From the NCBI RefSeq assembly GCF_900231835.1, contig NZ_OCTN01000002.1, positions 558,001-622,000 of the forward strand: 64,000 bases of DNA, written 5' to 3'. This document shows positions 53,151 to 61,315 of this stretch, piece by piece. Below the pieces are notes generated by a model. The model did not search any database. It saw nothing but the letters and a program-made list of their open reading frames with translations, and was not told where the DNA came from. The DNA is from Pontivivens marinum. Its GTDB lineage: Bacteria > Pseudomonadota > Alphaproteobacteria > Rhodobacterales > Rhodobacteraceae. Within the stretch, counting starts at the first letter, position 1. Each line of letters starts with the position of its first letter. Position numbers and translations under genes: made by a program.

Positions 53151-54725
53151 ATGAAACTGACACGCAGAACGCTACTTTCCACAGCGGCGGCCATCGGCAC
53201 CGTGACTATGATGAACCCCTTGCCTGCGCTGGCGCAGGATCGCCCTAATCTGTTGATCGCGGTGGATGCGCTGTGGGAAACCATGGATCCGGTGATAGGG
53301 ATTTCGACATCTGGCGCGCGGGTGCATTACAACCTGTTCGACACGCTGGTCCGCCGCAACCGTTGGGACGATGCCGACGGAACCGAGCTGGTCCCGTGGT
53401 TGGCGACCAGCTGGGAGCGGACAACGCCGACGGTCTGGACCTTCCACCTGCGTGAGGGCGTGAAATTCCATGACGGCCATGTGATGGACGCCGAGGATGT
53501 TGCCTTCTCGATCTCCGAGCAACGTCTATGGGGCGAAAACCCGGAGGCCCCGCGCGGCACCCGCTATGCCAACGGGATCATTCGGGTTGAGGCAACAGGC
53601 CCTCTGACCGTCGAGATTGAGACAGAGGTTCCTGATCCCTCCATCGCGTATCGCATGGTTACGCCGGTCGGATTTGTTCTACCCAAACATTACTACGAGG
53701 AGGTCGGGCTGGAGGCTTTCGGCCAAAACCCAATGGGTACGGGGCCGTATAAACTGGTCTCGTTCGATCCCTCGACGGAACTGGTGGCCGAGGCATTTGA
53801 CGACCACTGGAACGGACCGGTTCCCGCGCAAAGCCTGACGTTCCGCATCGTGCCGGAATATTCCACACGTTTTGCCGGTTTGGCCGCTGGTGAGTTTGAC
53901 GTGATTGTCAGCATTCCAGCGGATCAGGTCGAGCAGGTGCGCAACACGCCCGGTATCGTTGCGCTGGAAAAATCCATCGAGAACTACCCGATGTTCGCCT
54001 TTAACACGCTGAACACTGAGGAGCTGCCCGATAACCCGCTCACGGATGTGAATTTGCGCAAGGCGATGGTGTCTGCCGTGGATCGTGACGGCATCGCGCA
54101 GGCGCTGTGGGGTGGGGCGACTTATGTTCCTGCGCCGTTCAACTTCCCTGAATATGGCGATTATTTCGATCCTGATCGCAAGGCAGCCTATTCCTATGAC
54201 CCTGATCGCGCCCGCGAATTGCTGGCCATGACGGATTATGATGGTGAGGAACTGATCTGGCACATCACGCGCGGGTTCTATCCAAACTATGAGGTGGCCG
54301 CTGAATTCATGGTCGAGCAGTGGCGCGATATTGGCATCAATGTGCGCATCCGCGTGGTGGACAACTTCTCGCTGGCCTATCAGCGGCCGTTCCACATGCT
54401 GAACATGTCGATGTCTAGCGAGTTTTCGGGCGATCCGTACCGGCCGCTTTGGCTGGATTGGGGGCCAAATTCCAGCCGTGTGAATGCCTCGCATAAAACG
54501 TGGGTTCCGACGGAGGGTTATCTGGAGGCGGGCGAGCGCTTTGCCGCAGCGCAGGAATTCGAGGAGCGCAACGCTGCCTATCTGGATATGGTCCGCGAAT
54601 GGGAGGACGACACCCCCGGCATGTATTTCTGGCGCAATGTTGTCAGCTACGGCGTGCGCGAGGATCTGAATTGGGATCCGGGCAACTCCGCCGTCACCAT
54701 CTTTGACCGGCTGTATATCAAATAA
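53151..54725 (+). CDS. Peptide/nickel-type ABC transporter solute-binding protein
   Basis: The start at 53151 has AAGGAG (53137-53142), and the frame upstream overlaps the amidase gene. The 524-residue periplasmic protein begins with a twin-arginine-like signal (T-R-R-T-L-L-S, cleavage after A-L-A, about residue 28), then the DppA/OppA family features: P-x-L-A-x-S-W-E, F-H-L-R-E-G-V-K-F-H-D-G, G-T-G-P-Y-K-L, and L-R-K-A-M-V-S-A-V-D-R. It delivers the substrate to the permeases. Substrates in this family range from peptides to sugars and amides. Confidence 0.93.
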   Translation: MKLTRRTLLSTAAAIGTVTMMNPLPALAQDRPNLLIAVDALWETMDPVIGISTSGARVHYNLFDTLVRRNRWDDADGTELVPWLATSWERTTPTVWTFHLREGVKFHDGHVMDAEDVAFSISEQRLWGENPEAPRGTRYANGIIRVEATGPLTVEIETEVPDPSIAYRMVTPVGFVLPKHYYEEVGLEAFGQNPMGTGPYKLVSFDPSTELVAEAFDDHWNGPVPAQSLTFRIVPEYSTRFAGLAAGEFDVIVSIPADQVEQVRNTPGIVALEKSIENYPMFAFNTLNTEELPDNPLTDVNLRKAMVSAVDRDGIAQALWGGATYVPAPFNFPEYGDYFDPDRKAAYSYDPDRARELLAMTDYDGEELIWHITRGFYPNYEVAAEFMVEQWRDIGINVRIRVVDNFSLAYQRPFHMLNMSMSSEFSGDPYRPLWLDWGPNSSRVNASHKTWVPTEGYLEAGERFAAAQEFEERNAAYLDMVREWEDDTPGMYFWRNVVSYGVREDLNWDPGNSAVTIFDRLYIK

Positions 54726-56336
54726 ATGAGCCGGACATCTGACATACCTGTTCTGACGGTACGCGATCTAACGATTGCGTTGCCGTCAGGCGCGGACCGT
54801 GATTTCGCGGTAACCGATATTGATCTGACGATTGCGCCGGGCCAGACGCTGTGTCTGGTCGGGGAAAGCGGATCGGGGAAATCCGTTGTCGCGCAGGCGG
54901 TGATGGGGATGCTCGCACCGGTTTTGCGGGTGCAAAGCGGCGAGATAGCATTGCAAGGGGTGTCAAACCCGCCCCAGAGATCGCCCGAATATAATAAATT
55001 ACGTGGCCCGCAGGTGGCCATGGTGTTTCAGGATGCAATCTCCAGCCTGAATCCGATTCAACGTGTGGGGCACCAGCTTGAGGAAATCTTGCAGGTGCAC
55101 GGCGTGCCACGGCAGCAATGCCGTGGGCGAGTGATGGAAATGCTGGCCGCCGTGATGCTGCCCGATCCGCAACGCGCCTATCGTTCGTACCCGCATGAAA
55201 TGTCGGGCGGTCAGGCGCAGCGGATCGTGATCGCCGGTGCGCTGTTGCTGAACCCGTCCCTGCTGATCGCGGATGAGCCGACAACCGCGCTGGACGTCAC
55301 GACGCAGGCGGAAATACTTGAATTGATTGAAAAGCTGAAGGTGCAGTTCAACACCTCAGTGCTGTTCATTACCCATGATTTCGGTGTGGTGGCCGATATT
55401 GCCGATCAGGTTGTGGTGATGAAGGACGGACAGATTGTGGAGGCCGGTAGCGCGCCGGACGTGCTGCAAAATCCACAACATGAGTACACGAAACGCCTGC
55501 TGGCCGCATCAGATTTGCAGGGCAATCGCCCCGTGCAATTGCATGCTGAGCCGATATTCGAGGCGCGCGACCTGTCCCTGACCTATACGCGCGGCATGTT
55601 TTTCAACCGGACGCAGGTTCCCGCCGTGCGCAATGTGTCGCTGTCCTTGGTCAAGGGGCAGACGCTCGCCGTGGTCGGGGAAAGCGGATCGGGTAAATCC
55701 TCGCTGTCGAAATGTTTACTGCGATTGCAGGATGTGGATAGCGGGCAGGTTCTGTTCAAGGGGCAGGACATCACCCGCCGCAGTGGCGCAGAATTACAGG
55801 CCTTTCGCGCCAAGGTGCAGGTGGTTTTGCAAGATCCATTTGGGGCGCTGGATCCCCGCTTCAAAACCATCGATGCCATTGCCGAGGGGTTGATCATTCA
55901 CGGTGTGCCTAAGGTGGAGGCCCATGCCCGCGCCCTGGAAATGCTGCAATTGGTCGGCCTGAAACCACAGGCGGCGGATCGCTATCCGCAGGAATTTTCC
56001 GGCGGGCAGCGGCAGCGGATTTGCATTGCCCGTGCGCTGGTCCTGCAACCCGAGGTGTTGATCGCGGATGAGGCGGTTTCGGCGCTGGATGTCTCGATTC
56101 AGGTGCAAGTGTTGGAGCTGTTCGCCGATCTACAGAAACGGCTGGGGTTTTCGATGGTGTTTATCACCCATGATTTGCACGTGGCTGCTGCAATCTCGGA
56201 TCAGGTTCTGGTGATGCAGCATGGCCGCGTGGTGGAGCAGGGGCCGACGGTGGAGGTTTTCGCCAACCCTGCTGAGGATTATACCCGCGCGTTGCTAGAG
56301 TCCGCGCCGGGTCAGAAACGGGGGCGTGTCGCATGA
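54726..56336 (+). CDS. ABC transporter ATP-binding protein, fused DppD-DppF type
   Basis: The 536 residues hold two complete ATPase modules. The first has Walker A G-E-S-G-S-G-K-S-V, signature M-S-G-G-Q-A-Q-R and D-E-P-T-T-A-L-D. The second starts near residue 280 with G-E-S-G-S-G-K-S-S, F-S-G-G-Q-R-Q-R and D-E-A-V-S-A-L-D. Each ends with an oligopeptide-type C-terminal extension. It energises import by the downstream permeases. It starts directly after the binding-protein stop. Its order (binding protein, ATPase, permeases) differs from the usual dppABCDF. Confidence 0.95.
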   Translation: MSRTSDIPVLTVRDLTIALPSGADRDFAVTDIDLTIAPGQTLCLVGESGSGKSVVAQAVMGMLAPVLRVQSGEIALQGVSNPPQRSPEYNKLRGPQVAMVFQDAISSLNPIQRVGHQLEEILQVHGVPRQQCRGRVMEMLAAVMLPDPQRAYRSYPHEMSGGQAQRIVIAGALLLNPSLLIADEPTTALDVTTQAEILELIEKLKVQFNTSVLFITHDFGVVADIADQVVVMKDGQIVEAGSAPDVLQNPQHEYTKRLLAASDLQGNRPVQLHAEPIFEARDLSLTYTRGMFFNRTQVPAVRNVSLSLVKGQTLAVVGESGSGKSSLSKCLLRLQDVDSGQVLFKGQDITRRSGAELQAFRAKVQVVLQDPFGALDPRFKTIDAIAEGLIIHGVPKVEAHARALEMLQLVGLKPQAADRYPQEFSGGQRQRICIARALVLQPEVLIADEAVSALDVSIQVQVLELFADLQKRLGFSMVFITHDLHVAAAISDQVLVMQHGRVVEQGPTVEVFANPAEDYTRALLESAPGQKRGRVA

Positions 56337-57256
56337 TCGGCTTCATTTTTTCCAAGGTCGCCCGCGCCGTCATCACTTTGCTGGTTACGGTGACGCTGGT
56401 TTTCATTTTCATCCGGTTTTCAGGCGATCCGGCGGCGGCGCTGGCCCCGCCTGATGCCCCGCAGGAGGTGATTGACCAGTACCGCCGTGCACTGGGATTG
56501 GATCAACCGTTTTGGGTGCAATATACGGGTTATCTCAACCGGTTGGCCCATGGTGATTTTGGCTATTCGATCCATTCGGGGCGGCCCTCGCTGCAAATCT
56601 TCCTCGACCGATTGCCCGCGACACTGCGCCTAGGGGGGATCGCGTTGGTGATCTCGCTGGTGGCGGGGCTGGGGCTGGGCGCGGTCGCGGCGTTGAACCG
56701 TGGGCGTCCGGTGGATCGGGCGGTGATGGGGTTTTCCGTCTTTGCCTTTGCCATGCCGAATTTCCTGTTCGGGCTGGTGGTGATCCTGACGGGCTCGCTG
56801 ATGTTTCAGGTCTATCTGGGCGGACAGGGGGCGAGCGGTTCGATTTTCGGAGTGGTCGCACCGGCGCTGACGCTGGGGCTTGCCTCAATGGGCAGTTATG
56901 CGCGGTTCACGCGGTCCTCGCTGCTGGAGACAATAAATAAGCCGTTCATGTTGGCAGCGGAGGCGCGGGGCATTCCATATAAACGCCGCCTGCTGCGCCA
57001 CGCCCTGCCCAATGCAGCGATCCCGTTGGTTACGCTGGTCGGGCTGTCGCTGGGCAGCTTGATCGCGGGGTCGGTTGTGACCGAGCAAGTCTTTGCATGG
57101 CCCGGTGTCGGACAATTATTGGTCCGGTCTGTCGCTACCCGCGATATCGCGACGGTGCAGTTCCTAGTCCTTGCGATTGCCGCGACTATGGTCATCGCCA
57201 ATCTTATCGTCGATCTGCTGTATCTGGTGATCGACCCCAGAATTCGGGCACGCTGA
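56333..57256 (+). CDS. ABC transporter permease, DppB type
   Basis: The 307-residue six-span permease begins with F-I-F-S-K-V-A-R-A-V-I-T and F-I-R-F-S-G-D-P-A. The binding-protein-dependent loop E-A-R-G-I-P-Y-K-R-R-L-L-R-H-A-L-P-N-A is present near residue 215. The start overlaps the ATPase stop (ATGA), and the stop shares a base with the next permease. Confidence 0.94.
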   Translation: MIGFIFSKVARAVITLLVTVTLVFIFIRFSGDPAAALAPPDAPQEVIDQYRRALGLDQPFWVQYTGYLNRLAHGDFGYSIHSGRPSLQIFLDRLPATLRLGGIALVISLVAGLGLGAVAALNRGRPVDRAVMGFSVFAFAMPNFLFGLVVILTGSLMFQVYLGGQGASGSIFGVVAPALTLGLASMGSYARFTRSSLLETINKPFMLAAEARGIPYKRRLLRHALPNAAIPLVTLVGLSLGSLIAGSVVTEQVFAWPGVGQLLVRSVATRDIATVQFLVLAIAATMVIANLIVDLLYLVIDPRIRAR

Positions 57257-58113
57257 TGGATACGAATACACAAAATCGCCGGTCGGGCATGCCGATGGCG
57301 GTACGTCTGGCGCTGATCTTTATTGCGCTATTCGTCCTGTTCGCGCTGTTTGGGCAATGGTTGTCACCCCATGAGTTTCGGGCGACCTCACTATTTGACC
57401 GGTTGAAGCCGCCGGTCGGGTTCGGAGGCACGTGGGAATATCCACTGGGCACCGATGCGCGGGGGCGTGACCTGCTGGTGCGGCTGGCCGTAGGGGCGCA
57501 AATTACGCTGATCGTGGCGGTTGTTGGTACGTTGATTGGCGCGGTCCTTGGCTCACTACTGGGCATTCTGGCGGCGGCGCGGCGGGGCTTTGCCGAAACG
57601 CTGGTCGTGGGGGCCGTTGATGTGCAAGCCTCGCTGCCGATTATCGTGGTGGCGCTGTTCGTGCTGGCCATGTTTGACAGCAGCTTCACCCTGTTTTTGC
57701 TGTTGATCGGGCTGAGCGGGTGGGAGGTTTATGCCCGCCTGATGCGCGGTGCTGTATTGACGGCCAAGGAGCAAGGATACGTCACCGCCGTGCGCGCATT
57801 GGGGGCATCGCCCTATCGCATCTATCTGCGGCATATCTTGCCCAACGTCATATCCGTCGGCTTGGTCCAGTTCACGGTGAACCTGCCGCTGACGGTACTA
57901 CTGGAAACCGCGCTTAGCTTTCTGGGCCTTGGGGTGCAATCGCCGCTGACCAGCTTGGGCCAGATTATGAGCGAGGGGCGTGATCGTCTGCTGACCTCTT
58001 GGTGGCTGACGCTGTTTCCGGGCGTCATCATTTTTCTCCTCGCGCTGTCGATCAGCTTGGTCGGCGACTGGGTGCGCGACAAATTTGATCCCACATTAAG
58101 AACAGAGAATTGA
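57256..58113 (+). CDS. ABC transporter permease, DppC type
   Basis: The ATG at 57256 is chosen (TGATG junction with the previous gene), since the frame upstream to 57097 lies within it. The 285-residue permease has the DppC N-terminus (F-G-Q-W-L-S-P-H-E, then G-T-D-A-R-G-R-D-L-L) and the loop R-A-L-G-A-S-P-Y-R-I-Y-L-R-H-I-L-P-N. It pairs with the preceding DppB-type permease to form the channel. Confidence 0.94.
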   Translation: MDTNTQNRRSGMPMAVRLALIFIALFVLFALFGQWLSPHEFRATSLFDRLKPPVGFGGTWEYPLGTDARGRDLLVRLAVGAQITLIVAVVGTLIGAVLGSLLGILAAARRGFAETLVVGAVDVQASLPIIVVALFVLAMFDSSFTLFLLLIGLSGWEVYARLMRGAVLTAKEQGYVTAVRALGASPYRIYLRHILPNVISVGLVQFTVNLPLTVLLETALSFLGLGVQSPLTSLGQIMSEGRDRLLTSWWLTLFPGVIIFLLALSISLVGDWVRDKFDPTLRTEN

Positions 58114-58120
58114 GGGCCAG

Positions 58121-58822
58121 ATGAATACGCCATTACCTAAGCCAAAGAAGTATTTCATTGGGGATCAGCCTGCACCATTGGATCAATATCTGATTGATAT
58201 GGTCTCACAGCTAGAAACCACCATGCTGGGCCATATCCTGTATTGGGGATGCATGGATCGCGGTATTCAGGCCAGTCGAGGGTTCGGTCCGCGTACGGTT
58301 GGACGGGCGTTGACGGTGCAATGTCCGGGTGCGGATTCCACCATGCTGCACCATGCGATCGGCTTGGGTCGTGCCGGTGATATTCTGGTGATTGATCGCT
58401 TGGGCGACGATAAATACGCCTGTTTGGGTGATGGCGTCGCCAGTGCTGCGCAGAGTGCGGGCATTATCGGCGCTATCATCGATGGCCCCTGTACCGATGC
58501 GGTTGAGATGGCGGAGCTAGGATTTCCCGTTTGGTGCCGTGGTACGGCGCCGGTTACGACGCGGTTGTTGAACACAGCGGGCCGCGCCCATGTGCCGGTT
58601 AGCTGTGGCGGTGTCGTTGTGATGCCGGGCGCGATCGTTCTGGCCGATGCTGACGGTGTTTATGCGCTGCCACCGGATGAGGCCCGTTATATGGGGCAAA
58701 TCGCGTTAACACGTGGGCAAATGGCGCAGCAACGGCGGGCGACGCGGGCACCTGGATTGCCCTTGGGCCAAGTGACGGGCGCGACGAAGATGATTGAGGC
58801 TGATTTGGCGGGTGAAAATTGA
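58121..58822 (+). CDS. RraA / HMG aldolase family protein
   Basis: The 233-residue protein belongs to the RraA fold family (class II pyruvate aldolases such as 4-hydroxy-4-methyl-2-oxoglutarate aldolase, and the RNase E regulator RraA). Seen here: G-R-A-L-T-V-Q-C-P-G-A-D, D-I-L-V-I-D-R-L-G, A-G-I-I-G-A-I-I-D-G-P-C-T-D (substrate arginine position holds P-C-T-D rather than the usual R-D), and P-G-A-I-V-L-A-D-A-D-G-V. Loss of the G-x-x-R-D motif suggests altered or no aldolase activity. It is the last gene of the amidase/ABC operon, 8 bases after the permease. Confidence 0.85.
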   Translation: MNTPLPKPKKYFIGDQPAPLDQYLIDMVSQLETTMLGHILYWGCMDRGIQASRGFGPRTVGRALTVQCPGADSTMLHHAIGLGRAGDILVIDRLGDDKYACLGDGVASAAQSAGIIGAIIDGPCTDAVEMAELGFPVWCRGTAPVTTRLLNTAGRAHVPVSCGGVVVMPGAIVLADADGVYALPPDEARYMGQIALTRGQMAQQRRATRAPGLPLGQVTGATKMIEADLAGEN

Positions 58823-58824
58823 AA

Positions 58825-58862
58825 ACTGTGAGCAGTTCGGATTCGATTGCGCTGTTCACAGT
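58825..58862 (+). terminator. Hairpin at the end of the ABC/RraA operon
   Basis: ACTGTGAGCAG (58825-58835) pairs with CTGTTCACAGT (58852-58862): 11 positions with one G-U pair and a 16-base loop, starting 3 bases after the RraA stop. No T-run follows, so it is either a Rho-assisted end or a 3'-protecting hairpin. Confidence 0.45.
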
Positions 58863-59594
58863 GGAGCACTGCACTTACAAAGTGTGCGAATTGTCACAGA
58901 TTTACGCAACGGCACTCTGTGGAGGGGAGTGGTTCATCTGATGAAGTTTCAGGGTTATCGGCGCGGATAAGCTGAATTGATTGTATGAACTTAAAGTTTT
59001 CTTGGATTTTTTGTGTAGTATTATTTTAACATATTATTTTTAATTTTTAAAAATATTTAGATATTTGTGATTAAATTTTGATTTTTAGGTCAGTGATTTC
59101 AGAGTATTTTTGATGATAATCGGCTGATTATTGCCAATGTATATGATTTTTATGTGTCAGTGGAATTTTGGAGTGTTGTGGTGGTTAAAGTGTATAGCAT
59201 TGACTTTAATTTATCTAAGCGGCTGAGTGGAAAACATACATGGGCGTAATTGCGATGCGTTCCTTAGGTCAAAACCTGCCCACCGCCTATGGGGCGTTTA
59301 AGGAGGAGCTATCGCGGATAACGGGTGCAATTTGTTAAGCTGATAAGGGCGGTGTAAAATGCTTCTGATGCGGCCACTTGCCGAAACAATTTAACTATGC
59401 GCCGACAGGGAAAATTCACTCAGATTTCACGAATATTACAAAGCCTGAGATGGGGTGCTTGTGCTAAATGGTTGGTTAAGTATGTGCCGCCTATTCTGGC
59501 AGTCGCCGATCATGGTATGGATGCGACTGGCGAGGATGTTATCCATGTTTGAACTGATAGGTTTTGTGCGAACCTATCCACTTGTAGAACTTAA
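58863..59594. other. AT-rich intergenic region, no convincing gene
   Basis: These 732 bases break the dense gene packing. About 59000-59170 is strongly AT-rich, unlike the rest of the window. A 32-codon open frame (59240-59338) and a 51-codon one (59397-59552) start with ATG but lack a Shine-Dalgarno. A good AAGGAGGAG (59300-59308) lies inside the first frame but has no ATG behind it. A promoter for the Hpt gene probably lies here. Confidence 0.5.
59397..59552 (+). CDS. Doubtful small ORF, 51 aa, upstream of the Hpt gene
   Basis: An ATG-started frame of 51 codons with a basic N-terminus (M-R-R-Q-G-K-F-T-Q), a short hydrophobic middle (W-L-V-K-Y-V-P-P-I-L-A-V-A) and an acidic end. No Shine-Dalgarno and no recognised family. 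It ends 42 bases before the Hpt frame. It may be chance or a decayed gene. Confidence 0.2.
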   Translation: MRRQGKFTQISRILQSLRWGACAKWLVKYVPPILAVADHGMDATGEDVIHV

Positions 59595-60017
59595 TTGGCA
59601 TTGGAGACGGCCATCAATACGATATCACCAAAAGTCAGGGACATCCCTGAAACGGCAGCTGTGCCTGATGGCGGGGCAGTCGAACCACCAGTGTTTGCCT
59701 ATATGGCGCGCTCAATCGTAGACGAGTTGCTGAACTTCTTGTCCCCTGATGATCTTGTCGATTGTGTGAGTGAGTACATTGCCGACACCAGATCACGTTT
59801 GGCGAAGTTGGCGGAGGCGAACAATGCTGGTGATCGCAATAGTGTTGTAAGCCAGGCGCATTCGTTGCGTGGCTCTTCGGTGACACTTGGCTTTACCGAT
59901 ATTGCAGCGCGTGCCGCAATTATTGAAGGGCAAACCGAACAGTTGGATCAGGTTTCTGTCGCGTCATTGGAACATGAGATCACGGAAATGATTGATCAGA
60001 TCGCAGCCGTGCTGTAA
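59595..60017 (+). CDS. Orphan Hpt (histidine phosphotransfer) domain protein
   Basis: Up to 140 residues, of which about 45-140 form a four-helix Hpt bundle with the phosphoacceptor histidine in Q-A-H-S-L-R-G-S-S-V-T-L-G-F (about residue 89-90). The common K-G of H-x-L-K-G is R-G here. The start is uncertain: TTG at 59595 or 59601 without a clear Shine-Dalgarno, or ATG at 59703, which would leave the bundle almost intact. Such single-domain proteins carry phosphate between a hybrid kinase and a response regulator. No kinase or regulator gene is adjacent. The hybrid kinase at 38987 has its own Hpt. Confidence 0.75.
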   Translation: MALETAINTISPKVRDIPETAAVPDGGAVEPPVFAYMARSIVDELLNFLSPDDLVDCVSEYIADTRSRLAKLAEANNAGDRNSVVSQAHSLRGSSVTLGFTDIAARAAIIEGQTEQLDQVSVASLEHEITEMIDQIAAVL

Positions 60018-60238
60018 TTTTGTATATGTTGCTTATTGGCGGATCTGGCGTTTTTTGCTTCCAGTGATCCGCTCTACTTACCCCCCCCCTCCGCCCGCAC
60101 ACATTTTTAGTATTACATTAAGGCGCGTCTTTATGGGCGGCCGGAATTCGTGTGTCCGGTGTATACCCTACATCTGTTATTTTGTAGGGTAAGGTGGCGC
60201 GATGTTTACCTAACGATAGATCTTTTGTAGGGTATGGC
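60018..60238. other. Intergenic region with hairpin, C9 tract and inverted repeats
   Basis: After the Hpt stop, GCGGATC (60039-60045) and GATCCGC (60066-60072) can pair as a hairpin with further TGG/CCA pairing and T's in the loop. A run of nine C's follows (60081-60089). From 60163 on lie three copies of the ATACCCTACA/TGTAGGGTAT element. No gene is seen. Confidence 0.5.
60163..60235. repeat. TGTAGGGTA inverted and direct repeats before the nucleotidyltransferase-fold gene
   Basis: ATACCCTACA (60163-60172) and TGTAGGGTA (60183-60191) form a perfect 9-bp inverted repeat with a 10-base centre. A third copy, TGTAGGGTAT, lies at 60226-60235, ending 3 bases before the ATG at 60239. A fourth, inverted copy follows the stop codon at 61256-61265. 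They could be operators for autoregulation or the ends of a small mobile or shuffled unit. Confidence 0.6.
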
Positions 60239-61255
60239 ATGGCCATTAACCCTTTAAGTGCCGTGGCGCAGGCCGCGTGGATTGATTTGAACCGATTGCT
60301 CGGTGATGCCGCGTTGTCTGATTTGCGAGGCAAGGCGACATGCAAACGGGTCGGGGCAAAGCAGTATTGGTATGATCGCTATCGGATCGGTGCGCAGGTT
60401 ACGGATCGTTATCTAGGCGAAGATACTGAGGAATTGCGCGACCGGATTGCCCGTGCTGGTGCATTGCGTGATGCACAAGATGGGGCGCGGCGTGAGAGGG
60501 TTCGCCTTGTCCGGTTGCTGCGCGCGGAGGGAATGGTAATGCCTGACCTCGCCACGGGTCAGATAATATCGGCAATGGCACGGGCGGGCGTGTTTCGATT
60601 GGGCGGAACGGTCGTCGGGACGCAAGCATTCCGCTTGTACGAGGGCCTATTGGGCGTGCGAATGGGCTTGGATCAGGCCGTCGCCACGGATGATATTGAT
60701 ATTGCCAGTTTTGAACGCTTGTCACTTGCGCTTGGGGATCGGGCTGATCCTGATTTGCAGCAGGTGTTCGCGGAGCTGAAATTCGATCCACAGCCGTCAC
60801 TTCAGCCCGGTGCAGTTTGGCGGTGGCGGCAAAGTACACGGGGTACATTGGTGGAGTTCTTGACGCCCAGCTTTGAGGCGGATGAGGGGGTGCGCCCGCT
60901 TCCCGCCTTGGGTGTTAGCGCGCAGGCACTGCATTTCCTGAACTATCTGATTGCGGAACCTGTGCGCGTGCCGGTCGCCTATCGCGATGGCGCGCAAGTG
61001 CAGGTGCCACAACCCGCGCGCTTTGCTATCCATAAGCTAATCGTGGCCCATCGCCGATTTGGCGGTGAGGCCCCCTTTAAGGCGCGAAAGGATCGTGCAC
61101 AGGCGAGATTTTTGATTAAGGTTCTCGTGCAGGAAGATCCCGATGCTTTATATGATGCATTAGATGAGGCGCGTGAAAAGGGACCTGCTTGGCGAGGCGC
61201 AATTGCCGCTAGTTTGCGCCGGATACCCGATACTGCGGCTATCTTAGCAGGCTAG
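60239..61255 (+). CDS. GSU2403-type nucleotidyltransferase-fold protein (NTP_transf_8)
   Basis: The 338-residue form from ATG 60239 is preferred over GTG 60194. The N-terminal helical part (about 1-110) has K-Q-Y-W-Y-D-R-Y. Then the nucleotidyltransferase fold shows G-G-T-V-V-G-T-Q-A-F (122-131) and the acidic A-T-D-D-I-D-I-A (149-156), with D152 and D154 as likely metal ligands. The C-terminal helical part is basic (R-F-A-I-H-K-L-I-V-A-H-R-R). The family's role is not established, though the fold is shared with antitoxin/toxin and abortive-infection transferases. It is a single gene framed by TGTAGGGTAT repeats, which suggests self-control or a gene-sized insertion. Confidence 0.8.
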   Translation: MAINPLSAVAQAAWIDLNRLLGDAALSDLRGKATCKRVGAKQYWYDRYRIGAQVTDRYLGEDTEELRDRIARAGALRDAQDGARRERVRLVRLLRAEGMVMPDLATGQIISAMARAGVFRLGGTVVGTQAFRLYEGLLGVRMGLDQAVATDDIDIASFERLSLALGDRADPDLQQVFAELKFDPQPSLQPGAVWRWRQSTRGTLVEFLTPSFEADEGVRPLPALGVSAQALHFLNYLIAEPVRVPVAYRDGAQVQVPQPARFAIHKLIVAHRRFGGEAPFKARKDRAQARFLIKVLVQEDPDALYDALDEAREKGPAWRGAIAASLRRIPDTAAILAG

Positions 61256-61265
61256 ATACCCTACA
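61256..61265. repeat. Downstream inverted copy of the TGTAGGGTAT element
   Basis: ATACCCTACA begins at the base right after the TAG stop and is the exact reverse complement of the copy at 60226-60235. The two thus bracket the gene. Confidence 0.6.
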
Positions 61266-61315
61266 GTATTAACGGCAGGACTAACGGCATGGGTCAGTCC
61301 CGCCGCAATCTGTAG

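Noticed and set aside
59455-59721. 88-codon frame overlapping the Hpt gene start
   Set aside because: Different frame from the Hpt domain, no Shine-Dalgarno, no recognisable content.
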